In this document: in pieces, positions 35,325 to 42,838 of the stretch
How the letters are laid out: every line of letters begins with the position of its first letter
Numbering within the stretch: the stretch's first letter is position 1
NCBI GenBank assembly: GCA_002498525.1
Contig: DAHR01000013.1
Span: forward strand, 43,098-107,097
Length of the DNA stretch: 64,000 nucleotides
Source of the DNA: Euryarchaeota archaeon UBA58
Lineage (GTDB): Archaea; Thermoplasmatota; Poseidoniia; Poseidoniales; Thalassarchaeaceae
Direction of reading: 5' to 3'
Program-made: the position numbers and the translations under genes
The notes under the pieces: model-generated
Database searches by the model: none
What the model was told of the DNA's origin: nothing
What the model saw: only the letters and a program-made list of their open reading frames with translations

Positions 35325-36596
35325 ATGCGCAGCACTTCCTCGATGTCTCGAACCTTGCGCACCACTTCCTCGCTCGCTCCCGCCTCGCGGACTGGGCCTA
35401 CCCCATCGGTGCTGGTCGGGCTGACCGTGCTGCTGCTGATGGCACCAAGTGTCTTCGCGGCCTCGGCGGTCGAACTGGGGCAGGGCATCAGTCTGTCCGA
35501 CGAGGATCTCGGACTCTATGGCGTCGCTGTCGATGCGGATGGCGAGACCGCCATCGTCTTCGGCGCGCAGTCCTACCTGCGCGCTCTGGACGCTGCAGAC
35601 CCGAGCCAGCAAGTCGAGTTGATCTGGCCTGGCTCGAACCAATTGCTCGACGCTGATTTCCATCCACAGGGTCAGACCGCGTTCATCGTCGGTGAAGGAG
35701 GTCTGGTGCTGCGCTATGCGAAGCAGGACCAATCGATCGAGAAAGCCGCCGCGGAGGCCAGCCTGATGTTCGCCGACCTGACGGCGGTGGCGTGGAACAC
35801 CGGCGGATCGTGGGCTTACGTCGGGTCCAGCAGTGGCGAGATCTGGCGGCTTCGAGCCGATGCTGACGGAGGTGCGGAGGTTCACTCGCTGGCGGGTTTG
35901 GGCGAGAGTCCGATCATGGCGATCGACTGCCATCCAGCGCTCATGATGTGCGTCGTCGCAGCTGCCATTGAAGGCATCGGAGTCATCGACCGAGACCACA
36001 CTTTCACCTGGGTCGGAGGCACCGGCTACCCATGGACGGGAATCGAATGCCCGACAGCAGAAACGCGCTATTGCGTCGCTGTCGCCGATGATAGAATCGT
36101 CGCGATGATCGAGCTGGATCCGAACGATCTGTCGAAGGCGATTCCGGTCATCAACCAATTTCCAGACATCGACGCTTACTTCGTCGGAATCGAAGCCCAA
36201 GCCGGCGATCGGACCATCATCGTGACCACGCCAGCGGGCTTGATCGAACACGACATCAGCCGCAACGCGTCCTACCCTTGGCTCGAACAAGGCGACGTGA
36301 ACGACCTCAATGTCTCTGGCGACCGCATCGTTGGAACTTGGGGGGTGGGCGAGGACTCCGGTTGGCTGGTCACCAGCAGAGGCTGGATCGTTCCATACGC
36401 ACCTCCTGCTGAGGGAGATCGAGGAATTCTCGACCTCTGGATAATACTCGGCATTCCGGCGGCGACGGGCCTGGTTCTGCTGACCATCGTCTACTCAATC
36501 TCACCGCGCTTCCGGAATTGGAGCACCGAGCGCTTCGGTAACGAAGAAGCGAAGCGAGAGTTGGCTCAAGAGAAGCGTCGAAAGCGCCGACGCTGA
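35325..36596 (+). CDS. Secreted beta-propeller protein with C-terminal membrane anchor
   Basis: 423 aa. N-terminal signal peptide (VLVGLTVLLLMAPSVFAASA), then repeated propeller-like blades with Asp/Trp-rich turns (LYGVAVDADGETAIVFGA, LTAVAWNTGGSWAYVGSSSG, IMAIDCHPALMMCVVAA), one membrane helix near 375-395 (IILGIPAATGLVLLTIV), and a very basic cytoplasmic tail (EKRRKRRR). The topology would place the propeller outside the cell. Ligand unknown. ATG 35343 is an alternative start. Confidence 0.7.
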   Translation: MRSTSSMSRTLRTTSSLAPASRTGPTPSVLVGLTVLLLMAPSVFAASAVELGQGISLSDEDLGLYGVAVDADGETAIVFGAQSYLRALDAADPSQQVELIWPGSNQLLDADFHPQGQTAFIVGEGGLVLRYAKQDQSIEKAAAEASLMFADLTAVAWNTGGSWAYVGSSSGEIWRLRADADGGAEVHSLAGLGESPIMAIDCHPALMMCVVAAAIEGIGVIDRDHTFTWVGGTGYPWTGIECPTAETRYCVAVADDRIVAMIELDPNDLSKAIPVINQFPDIDAYFVGIEAQAGDRTIIVTTPAGLIEHDISRNASYPWLEQGDVNDLNVSGDRIVGTWGVGEDSGWLVTSRGWIVPYAPPAEGDRGILDLWIILGIPAATGLVLLTIVYSISPRFRNWSTERFGNEEAKRELAQEKRRKRRR

Positions 36597-36680
36597 GACT
36601 CCAGACACCTCTGTCCGGCGCGCCTCTCTATCCGCAGGGAACCTTCATTTGGGCTAGTCCGCGGGAGCGGACTGAAACAG

Positions 36681-37853
36681 ATGCCGTACGAAGCACTCGA
36701 TTTCTACGATGTTGATTCCCTTCTGACAGAAGAAGAGAGGATGGTTCGCGACATGGTTCGCGACTTCGTCGACGAGGAGGTGTTACCGAAAATCGAGCAA
36801 GCCTGTGCAGATGGCGTCTTCCCTGATGAGTGGCGTGTCGCCCTCGGTGAGATGGGCGTGCTCGGCGCACCTCTCGAGGGCTACGGTTGCCCCGGACTCT
36901 CCTACACCGCATACGGTGTCATCTGCCGCGAGTTGGAGCGAGGGGATTCTGGTCTGCGCTCATTCGCGAGCGTTCAAGGTTCATTGGCGATGTACCCGAT
37001 CTGGGAATTCGGCAGCGAGGAGCAGAAGAATCACTACCTGCCGAAGATGGCGAGTGGCGAATGGGTCGGTTGCTTCGGATTGACCGAGCCGGATTACGGC
37101 TCGAACCCCGGTGACATGATCACCAAGGCAGAGGACAAGGGCGACCACTTCCTGCTCAACGGGGCCAAGATGTGGATCACCAACGGCACCATCGCTCAAG
37201 TCGCTATCGTCTGGGCAAAGCTCGACGGAGTCATCCGTGGCTTCATCGTCGAGAAGGGAGACGAAGGATTCTCGGCGCCTGAGATGAAGGGCAAACACTC
37301 GCTCAAAGCCTCGGTCACGAGCGAGTTGGTGTTCTCCGACTGCAAGATTCCGAAAGATCGAATCCTACCGGATGGCAAGGGCTTGAAGGGTCCGTTCTCC
37401 TGTCTCAACAACGCTCGTTACGGTATCGCCTGGGGGGCTGTCGGAGCGGCTCAGGCCTGCTTCGATTCAGCCAGAGATTACGCCGGAACCCGGATTCAAT
37501 TCACTCATCCAATCGCCTCCTACCAATTGGTTCAGAACAAGTTGGCTTGGATGTTGCGTGAAATCACAAAGGCACAACTGCTCGCTTATCATCTGGCTGT
37601 GAAGAAGGATGCTGGGACTTGGATTGCCGAGCATATCTCGCTGGCGAAGATGAACAATGTCGATATCGCTCTCGATATCGCTCGAATGGCGCGGGACATC
37701 CATGGGGCGAACGGGATTCTGGACGAATACTGCATCATGCGACACATGGCGAACCTCGAATCGGTCAAGACCTACGAGGGCACACACGACATCCACAACC
37801 TGATTCTCGGGCGGCACATCACCGGCATTCAGGCCTTCACCCGTGAAATCTGA
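36681..37853 (+). CDS. Glutaryl-CoA dehydrogenase-like acyl-CoA dehydrogenase
   Basis: 390 aa ACAD. The features are those of glutaryl-CoA dehydrogenase: GLRSFASVQGSLAMYPI (the Arg at this site binds the carboxylate in GCDH), GLTEPDYGSNPGDM, WITNGTIAQVAIVWAKL, and the C-terminal TYEGTHDIHNLILGRHITGI with the catalytic Glu. Glutaryl-CoA dehydrogenation and decarboxylation to crotonyl-CoA is the last specific step of lysine/tryptophan breakdown. The ETF genes that accept its electrons lie about 0.9 kb downstream on the same strand, with the CHAP gene in between. Confidence 0.88.
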   Translation: MPYEALDFYDVDSLLTEEERMVRDMVRDFVDEEVLPKIEQACADGVFPDEWRVALGEMGVLGAPLEGYGCPGLSYTAYGVICRELERGDSGLRSFASVQGSLAMYPIWEFGSEEQKNHYLPKMASGEWVGCFGLTEPDYGSNPGDMITKAEDKGDHFLLNGAKMWITNGTIAQVAIVWAKLDGVIRGFIVEKGDEGFSAPEMKGKHSLKASVTSELVFSDCKIPKDRILPDGKGLKGPFSCLNNARYGIAWGAVGAAQACFDSARDYAGTRIQFTHPIASYQLVQNKLAWMLREITKAQLLAYHLAVKKDAGTWIAEHISLAKMNNVDIALDIARMARDIHGANGILDEYCIMRHMANLESVKTYEGTHDIHNLILGRHITGIQAFTREI

Positions 37854-37966
37854 GTTGATTCGTTTTTTCACGCTGACGGCGAGGTGCGTTGAGGCCTGAG
37901 GGGTGACTCTTCGTTCGCATCGGGATTACACGACAATGAAATGTGAGTAGGCCCGCAAGGCTGCCC

Positions 37967-38563
37967 ATGGCTGCGGTTGACGATTGGCGATTCACAGCCA
38001 GATTCGGCGAGGTAATCGGCATCTCGGACGGTGTCGTCGCACACTCGAACGCCTTCTCGACATTCGACTCGGGCGAGGAGGCTTCGCTGAGAACGAATGA
38101 TGGAGAAGTCTACACCGGCGTTAAGTGGATGTGTGTTGAATTTGCCCGCCGATTCTGGTTCGTCAAGTACGGAGTCACATTCGGCTCAGTCGAGACGGCT
38201 GCTGACATGTGGGCTGAGACAAAGTCTGCTGGAAAACCCAACAGTGAATCTCGTGGGGTTGTCGCTCGCGAAAATGGTGGCTCGACAAAACCGCGGCGTG
38301 GAGATCTGCTTATTTACGACCGGGCTGAGCGCGATTTCCTTGGCGCTGGACACGTCGCAGTCATCGTCGAAGTGAAGAAAAAACGAATCAAGGTCGCTGA
38401 ACAGAACTGGGATAATCGACCTTGGCAACTCGAGCGTTCAGCTCGTTATCTGTCTCTCACCGAAGAGGGGGGCGCCTACCGAATCACTGATGAAAATCCA
38501 ATGCCCGATGGTGGCGAGCCGCTCGGAGAAGAAGTCATCCGCGGCTGGCTTCGCCTCGAGTGA
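37967..38563 (+). CDS. CHAP-domain amidase of the glutathionylspermidine-amidase type
   Basis: 198 aa from ATG 37967 (GTG 37943 is an alternative). The sequence follows the amidase domain of glutathionylspermidine synthetase/trypanothione synthetase: GVVAHSNAFSTFDSGEE, GVKWMCVEFARRFWFVKYGV with the nucleophile Cys, PRRGDLLIYDR, GAGHVAVIVEV with the His, and KVAEQNWDN with the third active-site residue. No signal peptide is visible, so it probably acts in the cytoplasm. It may cleave a gamma-glutamyl/peptide-polyamine amide or a peptidic substrate. It sits between two electron-transfer genes, which may be coincidence. Confidence 0.8.
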   Translation: MAAVDDWRFTARFGEVIGISDGVVAHSNAFSTFDSGEEASLRTNDGEVYTGVKWMCVEFARRFWFVKYGVTFGSVETAADMWAETKSAGKPNSESRGVVARENGGSTKPRRGDLLIYDRAERDFLGAGHVAVIVEVKKKRIKVAEQNWDNRPWQLERSARYLSLTEEGGAYRITDENPMPDGGEPLGEEVIRGWLRLE

Positions 38564-38660
38564 AATCAGAAATTCAGAAACCCCTCCGGCAATCAAAGAA
38601 GATGTAGCACCGCTTCGAGAAAAATGGAAGGAAGCTTTGGCTACCATCGCCGACGCTTGA
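38508..38660 (+). CDS. Possible 50-aa small protein overlapping the CHAP gene end
   Basis: ATG at 38508, inside the last codons of the CHAP gene in another frame, opens 50 codons. The N-terminus is Ser/Ala-rich and the C-terminus helical (DVAPLREKWKEALATIADA). The C-terminal part lies outside the CHAP gene and has a protein-like composition. There is no Shine-Dalgarno site. It may be a chance frame. Confidence 0.3.
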   Translation: MVASRSEKKSSAAGFASSEIRNSETPPAIKEDVAPLREKWKEALATIADA

Positions 38661-38672
38661 AGTAACGAAACC

Positions 38673-38706
38673 GTTGCCGAATCCACCTTTGGTGGGTTGC
38701 CGAATC
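38673..38706. promoter_or_regulatory. 11-bp direct repeats around a small hairpin upstream of etfB
   Basis: GTTGCCGAATC occurs at 38673-38683 and again at 38696-38706. Between them is CCACC-TTT-GGTGG, a 5-bp perfect hairpin. The block lies 47-80 nt before the etfB ATG (38753), a place for an operator or a leader structure. No known regulator is matched. Confidence 0.45.
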
Positions 38707-38752
38707 TTCATAGATGAGTCTCGGGTCGCGGGCCTGTCCAAGAGGCCGTTAC

Positions 38753-39514
38753 ATGACGATAGCAGTACTCCTAAAACAGGTTCCCGACACGACTGCGAAG
38801 ATCACGGTCAGTGGGGGTCGTGTCGACGAGAGCGCCGTCTCAAAATGGTCGATGAGTCCTTACGACGAATACGCTCTCGAGTCCGCTCTGCAACTCAAGG
38901 ATTCTGGCGGTGAAGACATCGTCGTCATCACCGCCGGGCCGGCACGCTGCGAGAAGCTCCTGCGCGATGCTGCTGCGGTGGGTGCCGATAATCTGGTTCA
39001 CGTCTTGGTCGAGAACATCGGTGATCTCGACTCGACTCAAGTCCAAGCACTTCTGGCTGCTGCTGTGACAAACAGCGGCGCTGAGGTGGTCTTCTGCGGC
39101 AAGCAGGCCGCTGACACCAATGCTGGCTCGACTGGTCCGGGCGTTGCCGAACTCCTCGGAGCTGCCTGCGTCACGCTGGTCTCGAAAGTCTCCGCCGATG
39201 GCGATGGCTACTCCGCTCTTCGGCCAAGTGCGGCCGGCAGCGAGCGAGTCGCAGTCTCAGCACCTTGTGTCTTCGCTTTCGACAAGGGCCGAACCGAGAT
39301 GCGCCGACCCAATGTCCGTGGCATCATGATGGCCAAGAAGAAGCCTATCGAGACTCTGACAGCGGGCGATCTCGGCGTCGATCTCGGAGCTGCATCAGTC
39401 ACCATCATTTCACACTCACCACCGGCCGAGAAACCTCCAGGACAGAAGTTCGAGGGGGCCGATTCGGTCTCGACGGTTGTGGGCAAACTTCGCGATGAAG
39501 CGAACGTGATTTGA
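38753..39514 (+). CDS. etfB: Electron transfer flavoprotein, beta subunit
   Basis: 253 aa from ATG 38753, which gives the family start MTIAVLLKQVPDT. It has WSMSPYDEYALESALQLKD, GKQAADTNAGSTGPGVAELLG, and the family signature region RRPNVRGIMMAKKKPIETL. Together with etfA it accepts electrons from acyl-CoA dehydrogenases such as those at 30494 and 36681. A 12-nt gap to etfA shows an operon. The ETF:quinone oxidoreductase is not in the window. Confidence 0.94.
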   Translation: MTIAVLLKQVPDTTAKITVSGGRVDESAVSKWSMSPYDEYALESALQLKDSGGEDIVVITAGPARCEKLLRDAAAVGADNLVHVLVENIGDLDSTQVQALLAAAVTNSGAEVVFCGKQAADTNAGSTGPGVAELLGAACVTLVSKVSADGDGYSALRPSAAGSERVAVSAPCVFAFDKGRTEMRRPNVRGIMMAKKKPIETLTAGDLGVDLGAASVTIISHSPPAEKPPGQKFEGADSVSTVVGKLRDEANVI

Positions 39515-39526
39515 GGGGGGCTTGCT

Positions 39527-40441
39527 ATGGAATTCACCGTTATTGCAGAATCTACAGGAGGCTCACTCCACTCGACAACCGCACAACTCGTGGGCGCTGC
39601 CTGCGCTCTGGGCGGGTCTCCAACGGTCGTGGTACCAGGTGGGATTGGGGCTGAAGAAGCCGCGACAATCGCTGGTGTTTCGAAAGTCGTCTCAATGGTT
39701 GGCGACTGCTTCGGTTCCTTCGACGGCGGCGCATGGGCTAGCGCTCTGGCGCCACAATGCGCCGGTGTCGTCTTGGCGGCTGCAACTCCTATCGGACGCG
39801 AGGTTGGGGCTCGAATCGCTGCCAAGCGCGGCGTTGCTATCGTTCAGGATGCGACCGCTCTTGCGGCTGGAATCACCATCACTCGCCCGATCTACTCGGG
39901 GAAGGCGGTCGAGACTTCGACGATTTCAGGAGATTGTGTCATCACCCTGCGCTCAAATGCATTCGAGGCTGCGGGTGATGGTGGCAGCGCGCCGATCAAC
40001 GTGGTTGACCAGAGCGCTGATGTCAGTGTTGCAGTCAAGGAAGCCATCGCCAAGGCCAGCGAGAGACTCGATGTTGCCGAGGCAAATATCATCATCTCGG
40101 GAGGCCGAGGATTAGGATCCAAAGAGAACTTCACCCACCTCGAAGAGGTCGCCGATATGATTGGCGCAGCGGTCGGCGCGAGCCGAGCCGTCGTCGATGA
40201 ATGGGGTCTGCCCCACCGCATGCAGGTCGGCCAGACCGGCAAGACGGTGACGCCCTCGCTCTATATCGCGGTCGGCATCTCTGGCGCCATTCAGCATCTC
40301 GCTGGAATGCGCTCGAGCAAATACATAGTCGCCATCAACAAGGACCCTGAGGCGCCGATCTTCGGAGTCGCGGACTACGGAATCGTCGCGACTTGGGAAG
40401 AGGCTGTGCCAGCCCTCAAGGCTGCACTCGCAGCTCTTTGA
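39527..40441 (+). CDS. etfA: Electron transfer flavoprotein, alpha subunit
   Basis: 304 aa; ATG 39527 is preceded by GAGGGGGGC. The C-terminal FAD-binding domain is clear: IIISGGRGLGSKENF, GAAVGASRAVVDEWGLPH, QVGQTGKTVTPSLYIAVGIS, HLAGMRSSKYIVAINKD and PIFGVADYGIVATWEEAVP. It pairs with etfB just upstream. The last codons (ending ALAAL) are part of a 15-bp DNA repeat that occurs again just after the stop. Confidence 0.95.
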   Translation: MEFTVIAESTGGSLHSTTAQLVGAACALGGSPTVVVPGGIGAEEAATIAGVSKVVSMVGDCFGSFDGGAWASALAPQCAGVVLAAATPIGREVGARIAAKRGVAIVQDATALAAGITITRPIYSGKAVETSTISGDCVITLRSNAFEAAGDGGSAPINVVDQSADVSVAVKEAIAKASERLDVAEANIIISGGRGLGSKENFTHLEEVADMIGAAVGASRAVVDEWGLPHRMQVGQTGKTVTPSLYIAVGISGAIQHLAGMRSSKYIVAINKDPEAPIFGVADYGIVATWEEAVPALKAALAAL

Positions 40442-40519
40442 ACACTGTTCGCAGCTCTTTGAAATGCGATATTCGGGCTGTTCAAAACGGCACAGCGTTC
40501 AAGTTGAACACAAGTGTTC
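40428..40519. promoter_or_regulatory. Cluster of GAAC/GTTC palindromes and a 21-bp-period repeat after etfA
   Basis: TCGCAGCTCTTTGAA occurs at 40428-40442 and 40449-40463 (21-bp period). Palindromes with GAAC/GTTC arms cluster here: GAACACTGTTC at 40440-40450, GTTCAAGTTGAAC at 40497-40509 and the overlapping GAACACAAGTGTTC at 40506-40519, which ends 8 nt before the GTG start of the next gene. Overlapping palindromes just before a start look like operator sites or a hairpin terminator of the etf operon. Confidence 0.45.
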
Positions 40520-40527
40520 GGTGAAGC

Positions 40528-41181
40528 GTGGCAGATGACTCGTTATTCGCTTCGCCGCAAGTGAGAATGGCAATCGGATTAGTATTCATCATCGGAATTC
40601 TCACCGGACTTTTGCTAGCCAATTCGATCATTGGCGATATTCCTGAAATCACCGACGCCGATGGTGACGGCATCGCCGACATATTCGACATCGAACCCAG
40701 CGGAGATGCCGGCCTGACTTTCTCGCTCATTGAGATCATTCACGGGCAATCGACCGAGGACCGCTCGTTGACGCTGATACTCGGCTATAACGATGGCAAT
40801 GATCAGTCCGGAACGCTCGCCGGACAGGTCTGCAGCCTCAATTTCACAGTTGCAGCGAACACTTCGGTGACTCGCCCGACCCACTCCTGCGCCTTCCAAG
40901 TGGACGACTACGGCCGCCGCTCGGTCTCCTTCGAATATCGCCTGTTCGAGACGCTTGCTGGCGGCGTCGATGACGGGGTCGAAGTTGCGTGGGACCTCTT
41001 TCCCGGTGCCGACGCCGATAACCCGTGGGGAACCAATGCCACTGTTGACCCGATGGTTCTGGCCAATGGCGTGAGGATCGTGTTGGATGGCATGTCTGAT
41101 GGGGATGCTTGGGAGAATAACGCACGAACCGTGTGGATGGCTTCAAGCAATATTTTCATTGAATGTGAAGATTGCGACTGA
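40528..41181 (+). CDS. Membrane-anchored extracellular protein with one calcium-loop motif, unknown
   Basis: 217 aa, start GTG 40528. One N-terminal membrane helix (MAIGLVFIIGILTGLLLANSI), then TDADGDGIADIFDIEPSG, a thrombospondin-3-type calcium loop, and a beta-rich extracellular domain with Cys pairs (QVCSLNF...HSCAFQV and a final CEDCD). No family recognised. The gene lies after palindromes that may regulate it. Confidence 0.55.
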   Translation: MADDSLFASPQVRMAIGLVFIIGILTGLLLANSIIGDIPEITDADGDGIADIFDIEPSGDAGLTFSLIEIIHGQSTEDRSLTLILGYNDGNDQSGTLAGQVCSLNFTVAANTSVTRPTHSCAFQVDDYGRRSVSFEYRLFETLAGGVDDGVEVAWDLFPGADADNPWGTNATVDPMVLANGVRIVLDGMSDGDAWENNARTVWMASSNIFIECEDCD

Positions 41182-41203
41182 AACTGAATGAACCTCTCGC
41201 GGC

Positions 41204-42733
41204 TCACAGAATTCGCACTGTGGTGATTGACGTCACACTTGCTCCACGGTCGTCAGTGACTGTCAATTCGAAGGAATGCACACCCTTCGGGAGTCGGACA
41301 TTGAGTTGTGGCGTGTGTCCGATGACTCGACCCTTCGCATCTTGCCAAGCCCAGGATTCGATGCTGCCGTCAGGGTCGTACGACCTGCTGCCGTCGAGCA
41401 GAATGGTTGCTGTCCCGTCATCGTCGGCTTCGGTGGTTTTCTCGTCGCCCGCGTCGGCGATGGGTGGCAGATTGATAGCGCGGGCGGAAGCGCTGAGGTC
41501 TTCGAGCAAGTCGGCCTCGACACTTGGCGCTTCTGTGAGAATCTCCATCTCCTCGTCCAGCGCCCCCATCAGTTCTGCTGTGTCGGCAGCCATTTCTGGT
41601 GGTGCGTCGGCGGCCTCGAGTTCTTCTTCCGAGAGGCCGCCGGCATGGGTATCGCCAGCTGGTCTAAGTTCTTCATAATCGAAATTCTCGTCTTCTGGAA
41701 GTCTCGGTTCTGAGTCAGGGTCGAGGATGACAATCGGTGCGGGAGATTGGCCCGCGGGTGCTTCGCCCAAGGCGGCTATCGTGCCATTGTCGAGGTCGAG
41801 CAAGTGAGTGACGAGTCCGGTGTGTTCGAATGACCAGATGGTCTCGCCCACGGCGGTCATTCGGATTATGTTGAACCATGATGCCACGAGCAGGTCATCT
41901 TCCCACGGAATGATACTGCTCGTCGAGTAATCGAGTCTGGCAACCTCTTCGTAGCCCTTCGAACCAACCTCAAGACGAATGATGCTGCCATCGAAGCAGC
42001 CGACCAGTGCTCCGGTTTCAGTCGGTAGCAAGGAAGTCGTTCGGGATGGAAGTTCTGTCGTGTGAATGAGTCCATTCTGTGGATGCCAACATTCCAATCG
42101 ATTCTCGGGCCGCTCATCGAGAGCCATTCCGAGTGAATCGCGGCAGACCATCAGCACACCATCGTGACGGAATTCCATCCGAGAAATCGTCTCGACATCA
42201 TCATCGGCGGCCGCTGAATCATGCAGCGTACCTCCGTTCTGCTCAATAATCAGCAATCGCCCATCCGAGAGGGCGATTGCGGTCACCGAACCGTCTGCAT
42301 TCGAAGCGAGTCCGGTGACCTCACCATGGACTTCGCGCCCCAGTATCTCGCCTTCAGAGGATATGTGCGACACAGCACCTGCACCGTCAGCCAGCAACAC
42401 CCCGTCGCCCGAGCCGACAATGATCTCGCAGCCAGCAGCCACATCCACAGTCCACTTTGTTTCACCTTGCAGAGCCGTCACACCATCTAGGCTCGTCGCA
42501 GCCACCACAGAATCACCAGAAGCGACCAGCCCGATGACCGAACTGCCGAATTCTGAAACACCCAACAAGTCACCCTCACTCTGGAAGACAAGGAGTCTAC
42601 CCGAGGAAGTACCGACCGCGAAACATGCCTCGGGCAGAGCACAGGCCGAGAGCGGCGCCTCATCCAATTCGATGAGTGAGACGCTCTCGATACTAGGCAG
42701 CACGAAGCCTGAACGAGCCACCGTCGTTTTCAT
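41204..42733 (-). CDS. Beta-propeller protein with C-terminal PKD domain, no signal peptide
   Basis: 509 aa. The first ~340 residues are propeller-like repeats (e.g. FAVGTSSGRLLVFQSEGDLL, VTAIALSDGRLLIIEQNGG, GALVGCFDGSIIRLEVGSKG). An acidic linker follows (about 350-420), then one PKD-type Ig domain: PPIADAGDEKTTEADDDG, LDGSRSYDPDGSIESWAW, HSFELTVTDDRGASVTSI. No signal peptide or membrane helix is visible, unlike most PKD proteins, so location is unclear. The upstream region has a TATA-like AAAATATG and two copies of TGCGAAAT. Confidence 0.7.
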   Translation of the reverse strand: MKTTVARSGFVLPSIESVSLIELDEAPLSACALPEACFAVGTSSGRLLVFQSEGDLLGVSEFGSSVIGLVASGDSVVAATSLDGVTALQGETKWTVDVAAGCEIIVGSGDGVLLADGAGAVSHISSEGEILGREVHGEVTGLASNADGSVTAIALSDGRLLIIEQNGGTLHDSAAADDDVETISRMEFRHDGVLMVCRDSLGMALDERPENRLECWHPQNGLIHTTELPSRTTSLLPTETGALVGCFDGSIIRLEVGSKGYEEVARLDYSTSSIIPWEDDLLVASWFNIIRMTAVGETIWSFEHTGLVTHLLDLDNGTIAALGEAPAGQSPAPIVILDPDSEPRLPEDENFDYEELRPAGDTHAGGLSEEELEAADAPPEMAADTAELMGALDEEMEILTEAPSVEADLLEDLSASARAINLPPIADAGDEKTTEADDDGTATILLDGSRSYDPDGSIESWAWQDAKGRVIGHTPQLNVRLPKGVHSFELTVTDDRGASVTSITTVRIL

Positions 42734-42768
42734 TCTGTCGCGCGCACGAGCCGGAAACGAATCGTGCC

Positions 42769-42808
42769 ATTTCGCAGATTATCGACGCATGCAATTTCGC
42801 ATATTTTG
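42769..42808 (-). promoter_or_regulatory. TATA-like box and TGCGAAAT direct repeats before the propeller-PKD gene
   Basis: On the minus strand TGCGAAAT occurs at 42801-42794 and 42776-42769 (25 bp apart), and the first copy is directly preceded by AAAATATG. The block lies 36-75 nt before the ATG at 42733, in the gap after purF. It is a plausible promoter with a tandem protein-binding site. Confidence 0.35.
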
Positions 42809-42838
42809 GGAATCTCAGAAAAAAACGTCACGCGCGCG

